From: Rotaria macrura
Taxonomy: Eukaryota; Rotifera; Eurotatoria; Philodinida; Philodinidae
DNA length: 64,000 bases
Assembly (NCBI GenBank): GCA_900239685.1
Contig: OENT01000249.1
Span: forward strand, 62,001 to 126,000
Direction of reading: 5' to 3'
How positions within the stretch are numbered: the stretch's first letter is position 1; every line of letters begins with the position of its first letter. This document shows, piece after piece, positions 49,336 to 63,200 of the stretch. The notes under the pieces are model-generated. The model had not been told where the DNA came from. It searched no databases and saw nothing but the letters and a program-made list of their open reading frames with translations. A program made the translations under genes and the position numbers.

Positions 49336-51607
49336 TTTCTCTTTTTCTCTTTTTCAGGCGTTTATATCTAATATCATTATTTCGTATTCTATCGCTCGTT
49401 CGTATACTGATTTGTGTCAGCATATGTAGGACAGCTGCCGTCATAGAAACAACAAAACGATAAGTAAAATAGCTACCCTTGGCATGTTCGTATACTTAAA
49501 ATTTTAAAAGCTTGAGCATTTGATTATCTCGGACATGAGAATATTCCCAGATTTTGTAGATAACATTTTGTTTTCGAAAACAAAAACATTTAATAATTAG
49601 AGATCTCAGCTGCGATCATGGTCGTGATGAGAACAAAGACATCGTTTTTTGATAACATGCCTCTCTAACGAGACTAGAAGAATGAGTTTAATGGAAGCGT
49701 TTCCTCTTGAAAAATTCCGCTCGAGTTTTCAAGATCAAACAATTCTAAGTTGAGAAAAGATTACTGTACAAAGATGATTATCGATCCTGAGTACAAAAGC
49801 TATAACGGACATTATATCTCAGAGTTTCTAATGATATCATTCGGCGGCAAAGATATACTCTAATTAGTGTCTCGTTCAGAAAGAATTTTTTTTTTGAAAC
49901 CTTTTCTTTTGTATCTGGTCACGAACGAGACAGTGTTGTAACTGATTATGCTATATCGTAGAGATGAATAGACTTATTACCTAGCAAGTATTCAATTATG
50001 CTTATTTTATTTTATACTAAGTTAGGATACGTGAAATATCAGATGTTTACTGTCTTCATAATTATCATGTTCTATCTGTTATGAACATATTTTTTCTTTG
50101 TAACCTGCCCAGCTCATTTCGCTAGTACTTATCATCCTTCTCAATATCGGACATTCTCATTTGAGATTTTCTAAACATGATCAATTTTCGAATATAATCG
50201 ACCTCGATAGTCTATAGATAAATGATAATATACAGTGATTTTATGTCTACCTATCCTAACAGTAAGAGAAATGTCTAGTCACTAGTAAATATAAATACAT
50301 TCATATCGCAAATACCATAGAAAAAAAATCAAATACTTTCTTAATCGACAAATAATATCGGTCGATCTTAGAATGATGAATACGACGAGATTGCACTACG
50401 AATGATATATAATCTGTTCGTGAGCAAAAAAAAATAGGGAGACTTCTAGTTTATTTTTATCATAGTGGTATTGAATAGACTGATCAGAGCAGAAATAATT
50501 CTCAGTGAATCTTTCGTCTTATTCTCGTTTTCTTCTTTTGTGTCAGATAATAAGTTGAACTTCCTAATGACATGGATAACAAGAGAAAAAGCGAGACAAA
50601 CATATAGAGAAAGAGAGACAGAGACAGAGAGGGGGAGGGAGGGAAGACAGAGAGATAGGGAAAAGGGAAAAAAGAGAAGAATTACTTCTTTCGATAATTA
50701 TTCAACGAAAATAAAAAGCTGACTTTCCAGAACAATAGAAATAATAACAGAAATATTTGTCGAGTGTTCTGCTGTCTCGTTATACTTCTTAATTGCAAAT
50801 ATTTTTATGATATACGAGCTTAAAATATTTCTATTGATAAATAATGAGATGTTTGATGACTACAAGAAATATCAACGGAAGATTTTTCCTCTACAAGAGA
50901 TTTATGCCATTTCAATTGTTCAATTAAATAATAATAATATAGAGAAACATAATAAAAATTTATTTGAACATTTCATGTGGAAAAAAGTGAACTTTAGCTT
51001 TTATTTCTTGTTACATAAAAAACAGGAAATTCATGCATTTTTCTATGTAATTAATTTCACCAAGAATCGGAAAAAAGTTTCTATCATATGAAATAATATC
51101 TTTTAATGGATTTATTTTGTTTTCTACTCATGCATTGATCACAGTATAACATTTATCTTTAGTTTAATTTTATCATGAAATGTAATTCTATAACAACTGA
51201 GATATGCATCAGTTTGAAGAATAAATAACTTTACACAACGATGTTAAATGTATATTGACATAACTTGAAACGAACCGAACAATTTTATACTATTGAAACA
51301 TGAAGTCTTAAAGAACATAAAAATAAATGTCGTTCAGTACGATTTGTTTTCCAATTGAGAAACAAAGAGTAACATTCGATTTTAAACGAAAAACTATTAA
51401 ATTACATTTGAAAATTTATCTTTGCATGGTAAAATCATCAAACGCAATATTCTTACAGCTATCGAATATCTCTCTTTCTACTGTTTATTTTATAACAGTT
51501 ATGCACATTACCTCTTCTACAATACACCGTCCTCTTTTACGTATACAGACATCTATACAACAAATAGTAGGGTTCGTTTTCTTTTTCTTTGTTCTTAAAG
51601 AGCAAAA
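49336..51607. other. Intergenic
   Basis: Between tRNA-Thr and the DGAT1 start. It contains a purine-rich gagacagagag/gggagg tract at about 50598-50690, which makes the frame 50465-50722 spurious. No gene supported. Confidence 0.5.
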
Positions 51608-53166
51608 ATGACTGCTGAACTCGACACGTCGTATCATAAAGGTAGTTGATTTTTCCTTTTAACAAAATGATCATTTTAAGCATTTTCAAATGTCCTTGCT
51701 TTGTTTGATTCTTAGAGAGATCATCGTTATTATCATCGTCGAGTGGCTATGAAAATTATCGAGGATTTCTCAATCTACTGTATGTTATATTAGGCATCGG
51801 AAGTTGTCGTCTTGTAGTAGAAAATATTCTTCGCTATGGACTATTGATTGAATTTGATTGGCCAATAAAATTTCTAGAAGATCCAACAAATTGGCCATCG
51901 GTTAGTTGTATTTATATTTAAAATTTCATGTCGTATCTTATATAATTCATATGATGTTTTAGGTATTTCTTATTTTTTTAGTTCATTTTTTCATTCTATT
52001 TGAATTTTGGCTTGAGTTAAGACTTAGTCGAATTCGTTCATTAAATTCAAAAATTAAAACTATATGGATACTGTTTCAATTTATTAATCTAAGCATCATA
52101 CTTATTTTTCCAGCCATATATATTAATTATCGTCAACCGAATCCTGTTGGTGCATTCGTTGCTGTTGGTATATATGCAATAGTGTTCTTGAAGCTATTCT
52201 CTTATTTACATTTCAATCATTCAAGCCGGCATAGTTTATTCAAGAAAAAAAATGGTTCAACTTTTATTTTCTTCTTTATTCAATTTATACTATAAAATAA
52301 AGTTTGATGTTTTTCTTAGATTCAAGGAAAAACTCCGAGACATCATCAAATCCAATATTCTATCCAAATAACTTGACACTGAAAAATCTTTACTTTTTCA
52401 TGTTGGCACCTACACTCTGTTACGAACTAAATTTTCCACGTACATCAATTCGACGAAAAGGATTTATTTTACGACGTTGTGGCGAAATTCTTGTACTTTT
52501 CTCATTGCAATATTGTCTTGGACAACAATGGATGTTACCGATATTAATTACGATGGATCGACCACTTAATCAATATTCAACATTAGAAAATATTGACCGA
52601 CTTTTACGTCTTGCTCTACCTAATCATCTTTTATGGTTAACATTTTTCTATGTCTTTTTCCATTCGATATTAAATCTTATTGCTGAATTAATGTGCTTTG
52701 GTGATCGACTTTTCTATCGTGACTGGTGGAATGCAAGCAATTTAAGTGAATTTTGGAATCGATGGAATACAGGTGTACACGATTTTTGTAAACGTCATAT
52801 TTATAAACCATTAGTTACTCAATATGGTTTTAATAAATTCATCGGCTCACTAGTCGTATTTATTATAAGTGCATTTTTTCATGAAGTAATTCATCATTTT
52901 TCAGTTTCTCTTTATTAATCATGCATTTTTCGTTTTCTATTTAGTACTTGATAAGTGTACCGTTACGTATGTTACGCCCATGGAGTTTTCTTGCTATGAT
53001 GATACAAATTCCGATGGGTTTTGTTGTTCAACGAATCAGTGCTGAAAATAAAACATACGGAAATATAGCTGTATGGATATCGCTTATTCTTATTCAACCG
53101 ATTGCGATTCTTCTTTATATACAAGATTTATTCTATCGTGATTTTGTCAAAAATAAAGTCTATTGA
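51608..53166 (+). CDS. dgat1: Diacylglycerol O-acyltransferase 1 (MBOAT family)
   Basis: Exons 51608-51641, 51716-51900, 51963-52254, 52320-52885 and 52945-53166 join in phase; 432 residues. DGAT1 makes triacylglycerol from diacylglycerol and acyl-CoA in the ER membrane. Family signs: FGDRLFYRDWWNAS with the FYxDWWN signature (~302-308), FWNRWNTGVHDFCKRHIYKP, and the catalytic His358 in SAFFHE, split by an intron from YLISVPLRMLRPWSF. Several membrane segments are evident. The chain is slightly shorter than the usual ~490, mainly in the N-terminal and loop regions. Introns are 59-74 nt. The N-terminus is Ser-rich (SSLLSSSSGYENY) as in other DGAT1. The related sterol acyltransferases differ in the FYxDWWN context, so DGAT1 is preferred. 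Confidence 0.93.
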
Positions 53167-54241
53167 CGTTTATTATTTTCATCATATTCTATGACACATC
53201 TATATAAATTTAAAAATATTCATTTGTATTTGTAAGAACTTCTTTTATTTTACTCTTCAAACCGTTAAAATTTGTTTAAGAGAACGACAAAATGACAATT
53301 AGAATGTGAATTTGTTTTCCTCTGTCTATTTCATCGGCACAGATATATATTGTCTACGTAATTTTCCGTTCGACTTAACAGACATATTAAGTCGACTATT
53401 CACTCCGTGCATTAGAAAAATGGCACACAAACGAAGCAAATAATGCATCATATTGCATGATAATCATCGTAGTGAGATTTAACTAATATCTATATGGAGT
53501 ATTAGATTTTTTTTTGTATTGCCTGCGAAAATAGCTACTAATCAATTAAATAGCACGAAAGCTAAACGAGAAAAACAAATGGCACAATGTGAAATAAATA
53601 AATCATTTGTTAATGTTTAGTTGAAATAGTGCAATCGATCAAATTTATTCAGTGTGATTATTATTACATATATCTATCTATCTATATATATATATATATA
53701 TATTGTTTTTTTTTGTTTCTGTTTGTATTTTATTCAAATCTATTTCACAGTTATCTTCACAATAACATAGAGCAAAAACATATATGAATACACGAAGAAA
53801 AACAAAACAAAATCAGGGGCGCACGTCATACATCTACAATTGAGTGAACATCACTCATATTTTTGATTTGTTGGATGAATTGTTTTTCTCTCGTTTTCTT
53901 ATTGAAATATAAAAGAAACATGACGCACATTTATACGGCATTCCGACGATAACAGAACAAAAAATAGACCATTGGTAGCAAGACCCCATTTTGAAAGACA
54001 TGCAATAGAAAAACAAATGAGTAAAGAAAACCAAAATAAGAATGAAAGAACCTAGCCCTATATTCAATCTTGGAAGATAAGAAACGTTTTGGCTTCTGTT
54101 TTTTGCTCTAGCTCTTTCTCTCTCTTTCTCTCTGTCTTTATAAATACCGATGTTACTTATTAGTTTGTTGTGTTTTCTTTTTCGAATGTTATTTTTTTTT
54201 AAATGAACTAAATTTTCTTTTTTCTTTATGCCTATGCATCA
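53167..54241. other. Intergenic between convergent genes
   Basis: Spacer between the 3' ends of DGAT1 (+) and the ZFC3H1-like gene (-). It contains (TA)n and pyrimidine tracts. The frame 53855-54067 has no motif. Confidence 0.5.
53669..53703. repeat. (TCTA)n/(TA)n microsatellite
   Basis: A tatctatctatc run passes directly into a pure TA run in the spacer downstream of DGAT1. Confidence 0.8.
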
Positions 54242-57200
54242 TTACGAAGTAGTTGTAGCGCCCGTATTATTATTAGTAGTAGAATCAATGATGATTTGTC
54301 GAAGTTGTTGAGATAGAATACCACAATTGGAAAATTGCTTTTCGAATAGACGACATAAACGAGCAATCTTCAATGAACAATAGAGTAAAACACGAAGAAA
54401 TATATAATTGGAAACAAATGAGACAAGATGTTTTGAATTAGAAATTGTGTTGATTTTTCTTCGATTTGATTAATTTATAGAAACTATTATTTATACGTCG
54501 TTTAATTGATTAACCCAATGGATAAATATAGATATTCATATTTGATATGAGTTTTCTGTTCGAAAAAATAGTGTTAGATTTCATTTCAATGCAAGGAATT
54601 TATTTGTCTAGGCTTGTTGTCACTATTGAAAACATTACCAAACTATTCGTTAGCATAACAGACTTCTAAACCGATCATTTCTTGTCGATCGATGATCATC
54701 GATTCCTCTACTCATCAATCATACCATGCTCATATGTAATGCTTTAGATTACTCTTCATCGTATTCCAATAAAATCAGTTATTGCCTATTTGAACTCGAC
54801 TCGATGTATTTGCTCGAGTAGATTTCATTTTCAGAAAATGAACTCAGAATGTCAACTTTGTCTATTCAATATGTCTTTCTACATCCTGTTAACATTTTTG
54901 ATCGATGATATGACTGTGTTAATGTTAACTAAGCTATTTACTATGTTAATAATGCGCTTGAAAATTCTAGATATAGCTTTAGTTGTCTAATATAAATCAT
55001 TGTGAATTATTTTCATTATAAATTAATATCAAATCGAAAGAAAAAACAAACACTTTTGACAAAACGAAGTGTTGATTTCTACTTACTTTATTTTTATCTT
55101 CCATCGATGTTATTAATCGTTGTAGAATGCTAATAAATAAAGAAAAATACCAAACTATCGCTTACCTGTTCGAATAAATTTGACATACGTGACATAGATC
55201 TCTTGGCAATGTGTATTATATATCAATTGTCTAGCAAATGCATCAAAACGAATCCATATCAATGTATTTCGATTCTTTCGAATTGGTAAATCCAATAAAC
55301 GATAGGTAAATCTAAATAGATGAATTAGACGGTGAAAGTTAAAATACTGAATAACAAAGATATTCTTACGGTTTAATTATCCATTCGTATTGATGAGAAT
55401 GTAACGATAGAAAACAATCGATAACAATATCGAAAACACGGCCAATATGACTTATACGAAAGAATGAATAGAGAATTAATAATCTTTGATAATCATCATG
55501 ATTCAATAAATGATTGAAAATTTTTCGAATTAATGTTTGTTGTGTATCAATAGAAAAATTCGAAAAATGAAAGAGTACACTAATTGAAAAAAAAACATCT
55601 ATTTCATTTGAATATTAATTATTATCTAATTTACTCAATTATTGTTATATCACGTAATTCTCCATTGTATCGTATAAGATTCTGTTCGATTTTCTTCTGT
55701 TTTAATTCATTGTTTGAATTCGAACTAGAAAATTCAAAAGAAAACAATTTCAATATTTTCTTTTATGAAATAAATCTCGTATGAAAAAATAAAAGTAAAA
55801 AAACAAAAATTTCCCACGACAAATGACAAAGATCAGAAAAGAATTTTTCACGATTTGTTTTCATTTGAATCGATTCATTGTTTAGCATTGCTTCTATATT
55901 TATTGATGATGACTAAATGTGAAACAAAATTGACATGTTGAATTTTCATTAGATTTCATACGAATAATACCAATGAATAAACAAATTCGAAATAAATTCC
56001 AGTTGTTTTTCTTGCTTTTTCGAGTGTCTAGAGAAAAAAAAAAAAAATAGAAAATCAAAACGAATTCATTTTTATCAAATGTAAATATTCTTTATTTTTT
56101 ACTTCATAAGGATTTTTCAATATTTCAGGATTTAACAATAGTTCAATCCAAAGTTCAATTGAACATGGAAATGTTTCGATTAATGTTTTGATATAAACTT
56201 GTGATTCATCATATCTAGTTTGGTTTAAATACAATCGAAATTAAATATGTATTCGAACCGTAAATTCTTCAAACCTTTTCGTTGCATTCAAATAATGAAT
56301 TTTATTAATGTAAAAAGCAAAATCTGTTTCCGATAATTCAATTGGATTAATGAAATCATCGAAGAATTTATCGATTTCATTTTGTGTATGTGAATAATTC
56401 GATAAGGCATACCAAGGACAAATAAATGGTTCGAGCTGAAATGAAAACAAAACACGAATTAGACATTCATAGTTTCAAATTTTAAAATTTGTATTGTTAT
56501 TTAAATTGAACGATTTGAACGAACATATATTTGTTTATCAAAACGACTTTCATCCATATGTTGATAGAGTATTCGAGGAAATGAACCAAATACATATATG
56601 TATAATAAAACTAACGTAAGATATATTCGATGTTCATTATCCAGTAATGAATTTGTTAAATAATTCTAAATATTAAAAACATGTCAATATGTTTTGAATT
56701 TCAATCTATTCATTCGTACTTTAAGTTTTTCACAGGCTTGATCACAATTGAATGTTAGATTAGCATGAAACATAGCTAATTCACATATGGCATATGAACG
56801 ATTATGAAAATCGAATTCATCTGATTGTATGTATGTTAGATAAATTGGGATTAAATCTTCAATATCATTCGTACATAGATAAAAAATCTAAATATCAATA
56901 GAATAGAATAGAATTTTTCTTTGATTCTATGAGTGAATTGCAAATTTTTATTTTGTGATACAATGAAATGAACTTTTTACCATTCATTCTATTTGCTACT
57001 AATCAATGGATTAGACGAGTTTCTATTTGTTTTTATTAACGTGAAGCTAAAAATGAATTTTCTAAAAATCTGCTTTGAAAGTTAATCTAGGTTTGTAGCA
57101 AGAGATTGCGATTTCGAGAATGAGAAGGCACCTGGAAACTTCGGGTGTTCACTGTTCAGAAGATGTATGTGGGAACACTTGAACTTTACTGAATTATCTA

Positions 57201-60200
57201 GACTAGTATTCATTTCACAATAGAAGACTACTGACAATTTCTTTTAATAACTTTCGATAGAAACAAAAAAACAAGAAGGAGGTGGTTGTCACCGTTGGAA
57301 ATAGACGACTTTGAAGCACACATACATTGGAAAATCAAAATATTTCAAAGAATACTCCATTTGCAAGACATTGAACTTGCAAAAAGTAGTCATTTTGTGC
57401 GCGGACAACTCGCAAGACTTAGTGTTACTTGTCAATAGAATATTTCGAAGCAAGATTATGCTCTTCAGCTGAAATTTATAGGGTTACAGTACGAAGAAAT
57501 TAAAATTGAGAAACATACCAACCTAGAGAAATAAGTTAACGGTTTTCAAAAAATCTCCCAAAAATGTATTCATATCTCTTCATAATCTGATGGATTCAAG
57601 GTTGTCAGCATAATCTTTTTTTAAAGGGTGAAAATCGCGCTCTTCAATTATGTTCCTATCAAGATTTATTTAAAAAAGACACAGACAGTGTTCTATTTTG
57701 AACCGGATAATTGATGTTTCACTATTGATTTTAACTAGGGTTTTTTCAGAAAATCTTCAGTATTGACTTAAACTTTTATTTCAAGAAATCAATAACCAAC
57801 ATGTTTCTCTGTAGATCTATGCAAGATCAACCTTGTCGGCTTATTCCGATAGATGACTTCAAACTGTATTGAATCTTATGTACTCGTTGATATTCAGTTC
57901 AACGGTAACATTTACTTTATGTTGTCTTATTAAACTAAGCTATTTCCGGCCCCATCTTATTTCAAGTCTAAGAACAATTATTACCATTGAACTCGACGTA
58001 GATCATTTGCATAAGACTCGGTGTAGTCTCAAGTTGTCAATAGGAAGGAGCCAGCAACGTTCATCTTACAGAATTTTAAAGTGAAACAACGTAGCTGTAG
58101 GTTTCATAAATTACAAGTTTTAACCAACACCAAAGATTTTCTACAAAACCTAACTCGTATCTCTTTCGAACAGTGAAAATATGTAGTTTCTAGCTACTTC
58201 TATTGTTGCAATGGCACCAACAGATCTAAATTCTGTCACATGTAAGAAAAAATTGAAATCAACATGCCTGTCTGAATTATAACGATGAATTTAACATTGT
58301 ACCCCAAGTAAGACTAGTTTAAATTTGTTAATCTGAATTCATCCTATATCGTTTAAAATATCTTCTACTAAAAGCAACTGTCATAGAATGTACATTTCGC
58401 CGTAATGAATAGAAATAGAAGGTTGAAATCTTTATCAATTTTATAACTCGGTAAAATTCCACAATGTCATTCTATGAAGTAAGTGAATATCGATTTTTAC
58501 AGAAAAAAGTCATTGGGACGGAGCGACTTGTTTTTGTCTCGAAAGAACATTGAAGTACAGATGTCGTAGACGAAAAGCTCTATTTATTTGTATAGAATAT
58601 TTCATACACTACAATACAAAATTTTCATAGTAAATTATCAGATGACAATCGGAAACTCAAAATATTGAATAGTTAACATCTCAATGATACCAAAAAGTTG
58701 CAATGCGCTCATTTATCTGAATTTTTCTTTTGCCTACCGTCCAAAATAAATCATAACTTTGTGCATTTTTAAGTGCAGCAAAACATAAAGGCTGCAATTC
58801 ATCATGTGACATATGCCAACTTGAAAATTCAAGATACAAACACCATAGTTGAGCATTCGTCCGTTGGGATTCAAGGCCTTCGACTAAATCAGCAACAGCT
58901 TGTTCAGCTGAAAAATCATCACTAAATACGAAATGAAACGAATTTCGAATATTTCAACTTCAACGAAACTTCTCGTGATATTCAATCTTAAACGTTTAGT
59001 CAAACAAAAATCGACTGTAAGCATAAATCTGTAGAATGTTATCTTTACTGTGATTAATGCAACATATTTTCTTTTTGTCATTTTTTAATACACGTACGAA
59101 TCAAGTTGATTTGATACACTAACAAGTATTGGATGAATTATTGACAGACAATCATTTGCTGATTTATCTCGAAAATATCGAAAATCTTCATGATAGATTG
59201 AAAGATATCGGTCAAGTTTTGTTCGACCTTATCCATGAGAAAGAAAAAAGAAAGAAAAATTAAATAATACATAAAAATAATAATAGTTAACTTACATCGT
59301 TGATATTGTTTCTCGCTAATTCGCTTTTCAAATATAGATAAATCCATATCAAATGGTTGCAATGAACAAATACTATCAATTTTATTTAAAATTTCTAAGA
59401 AATAAAATTTATTATAGATAATTTTATTAATTCATCACAAACTTTGTTTATTTTTTTCATTAAAACTTTTCGACGAAAGAAACTTTTCAATACGAGCAGA
59501 TATTTGATGTTGATGTTGACTAGTAGAAATGATAGATTTTATAATTAGAACATACGAATCAATTGCTACACAAACACAACACCTAATCAATACTGGTTAT
59601 TCCAGCCAAGGAATTTTCATGATAAATTCCAATCAGTCGACACGATAGACATGAATCTTGTCGGAATTTTCTTAGTTTCACTGAAGTTTTCTGATATTCA
59701 AAATATCGGAATCAATGGAGAAAGTTCCCTAGTGAATCTGTGAGTATAATGAAATTATTTAGAATCAGTCGAACTACGATGTGACGTATGCATCTTTCTA
59801 TACATAGGTATGAGAATTTCTTCGTTGAGCCACAACAATACATTCGATACTGAAATAGATTGATTGACGCACTCGTAAAAAAATCAACCGATTTTGTGTG
59901 CTATTGTTAAATGGAAAAAAATGTAGATTCTTTCAAATAAAATACATTAAAAATATTGTAAGGTACACATACAATACTGAAATATTCTAATTTTTTTTAT
60001 ATCCCCTGTAAATGCTCATGAGTATCAACTTTCTGCATAATCGAATCTAATAGAAAGTGTTTTAAGCACATCCGCCATGAGGCACACTGTTAAGATGTAT
60101 ATGAGTGTTGTGGAAGTTACTGTCGGTATACACTCAAGTCAATAGATAGTCTCGACCAGTACTCATGTAGAAATTCTTAGATGAAACAATCGGCTATATG

Positions 60201-63200
60201 AATGAGTTTAATTTTAATTTTAGCACTGATAAAAGACTTCTCGATATTTTGACTTTCTATGCATTGTCATCTAACGAGAAAATTGATTTTGTTCAGTATA
60301 TGTTCAATCCTGAGTTACAATCAATCTAGTTGATTTTGACATTTTATGAATTCTTTCCAATGACTTACTAAATGCAATGTTGAGCTTTACATGAACCTTG
60401 AAGTTCATATGGACAAAGAATATGATTGATATCAATAAAATACGATTGTAAACACGTCTTCCAATACTGTTCATTATTTTGTGTAGAAAAACTAGAACAA
60501 CGAATATTTTGTAATGAAATTTATTCGTAAAGAAAAAAAGTAGAAAAGTAAGTTCAAACTTACGAACGTGTTCGAAATAATGAACATGAATTATCTTCAT
60601 TCGATGGCTGAATAGAAAAAAAAACAAACGAAATTTAAATTATTATGAAGAACAAAAATTAAATATAGAAACCTGTTGAATTTTTTTCGATACTGTGGCT
60701 ACCCATGTATGATATGGACGTAATTTACGATAGAAATTCAATGGACAAATGAGTATTGATAAAAGCATTTGAGTCTATATCATGGATAATTAAAAAAGAC
60801 ATTATAATGACAATAGATATAAGATTATCTGTTGCATACACTATTATCTTCGAATACTTTCGAAATATTTCCATAATCGAATTCGATCGCTGCTCGTTGT
60901 TTCGGTACAGGTGATGAAATCTAGAAATATATTTTAATAGGAGAACAACAATTGTTTCCTCTACACAAATATTTACTGGTTTAATAACAGATTTAAAAAC
61001 AGCTGATCGAAGAATAAAATCTTCTTGTTGTCTTATATTTTGTGAAATTGACATGGCCTAAATAAATTGTTTAGTAAAATGATAAAAACAAATTTAGCAG
61101 AATTTAGTTTTTACTTCTTTTTGCCAATAGTGTAATAATGCATTATTATTTGTAATTTGATTTTTTTTAGTTAACAGCTGTTCTTCTAGTCTTTCGATAT
61201 CACGTGCTAGAAGTCCATTTTCTAATTTTTTCTTTTTCATTTTTTCTTGTATATCACCATATTTAGCACGATCACTTAGTAACATTCGACTAGAAAAGAA
61301 TTTAATTCGACATTAAGATTGTTATGCCTGAATTTAGTCAAGAATTTATATCTTGAGATTCTTATATCTCAAAGTGACGGTATCATACATGTGTGGAATT
61401 TTATCAATACACATAGTTGCAAAGTCAAAATTTAGTTTATTGAAATATCTAGAGTGTCGCACAAACCTGCAAAGGAAATAGTTTTGCTGATAAAACTTAA
61501 CAGTAAGGAAGTTAGAGTTTTTTTTTTCGAATATTCTTGGATTTAAAATCTCATCATCTTGGTTACACCTCGTGATTGAAGACCATTTGATTTAATGACA
61601 TAGGATATCTGAAACATGGGTAGTACTAGATAGATGTGATAAAGTAAGAAGTCGATCATGATGATACGTTTTCATGCGAATTACTTAAAAACATCTGTCA
61701 TAGTGAACTTTCATGTCTTGAGAAGTAACTAGTTGAAGGAAGTTGTTGATCTAATATTTGTGATTCTAGGTCTGATCTCTTGCCAGAGTTGTCTCTGTTG
61801 TTTTAAGGCCCCCACCCCCCTCAAAAAAAGTCGATTTTCGTCAAGAAAATGAAAATTAAGATAGCACCATGAGGTGATAGCCCATGTTTTGCTCTTTCAG
61901 AATCACTATAGTGTTTTTGCCAAACACCATTTTTTGACCGAAATTTTTAGTGATCTTTGAGAGGTCCTCTATGTCAAAAACGATTTTTTTTTAAATTAGT
62001 TCTTTGATTTCTAATTACTGATTAATTAATTAACAATCAATTAAGCGCTCAGCGTGTGCAGAATTAAAAGTTACGCAGGTCGAGATAGGTCAAATCCTCA
62101 AAAACCAAGTGAAAATTGAGAAAATTTAAAAAAACCGCAAAAAATTTTCGAAAAAATGTTTTTATGTTTCTCTGAAAATCATGTTTTTCCATTTTCCATC
62201 CTAGTTATTTTGCCTTCAATTATGTTTTTTCGAAAAATTTTTTTTATTATTCGATAGAGCATGCAAAGACGCAGGGCATCTCGTGTTTTTATGTCTAAAA
62301 AAGATCGCCTACAAAATTCACTTGCAGTTTTTTGGCCTTTTTTCAAGGACTTTTAGCTGTGGAAACTTTTATGAGCATAAAAAAAAGCTTTTTCAAAAAT
62401 CAGAGCACGAGATACCCTGCGTCTTTGCATGCACTATCGAATGTTTAAAAAATTTTTCGAAAAAACATAGTTGAAGGCAAAATTTTTTAACCAGTGTTCA
62501 CCTTGTAACTTCCTTAAATTTGCATATTTCGGGGTGAAATTTTTATCGCAGGCTACTCGCTTCAGTCCTAACATATCCTGAAAATTTCAGCCGGTTTGGA
62601 CTTTCTTTGACGAAAATCGACTTATGAAGGGGGGAGGGCTTAAACTCACTGACTACCTGTGTTAATAAACACATACGAAAAGCATGATCTTGAGACTGAT
62701 TTATAACCGAAGCTATTGGAAATTCTTCGCCTGCAACTGTTCTAAGTTGATTTCCCTAACACATCCGTTCTCTTATTGATACTGTTTAATTCGTTTTTCT
62801 ATGTTACATAATAAAATTTTCCAGTCAATATATATTACCTGACAAGAGATCTGTGTGGCAGTAAGACGAAGAATATGATCATAGATTTAAGATGCTCATT
62901 TATGAAATAGTTTCCTAGATTCTGCTCCTCATATTAAGTAAGAAGTTGTTGCTGAATTTATGAGTTATAGCAAAGATCGGATAGTACTTTAGTTCAAATA
63001 CGAGAATCTAGGTGTATCTGATCAACAGTTTCACAAGACTATTTTCTTCCAAGACATATTTTCGTATTTAGTTAATGATTGGTAAAATTTTCTTTACTCT
63101 GTATCTGTAAACACTTCCCTTAATATTGATCTCATCGAATTTAAACAGTTCTATGAGATGAGCTCAAACAATTGGTAATATTTTCGAAATTCTGATTTAA

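Noticed and set aside
50465..50722. 85-codon plus-strand frame with Arg/Glu-rich tail
   Set aside because: Produced by the GA-rich simple repeat; no coding support.
55130..55165. 36-nt intron near the end of the ZFC3H1-like gene (GTAAGC donor)
   Set aside because: It breaks the phase; the GTATGT donor at 55188 gives a 59-nt intron and keeps the frame.
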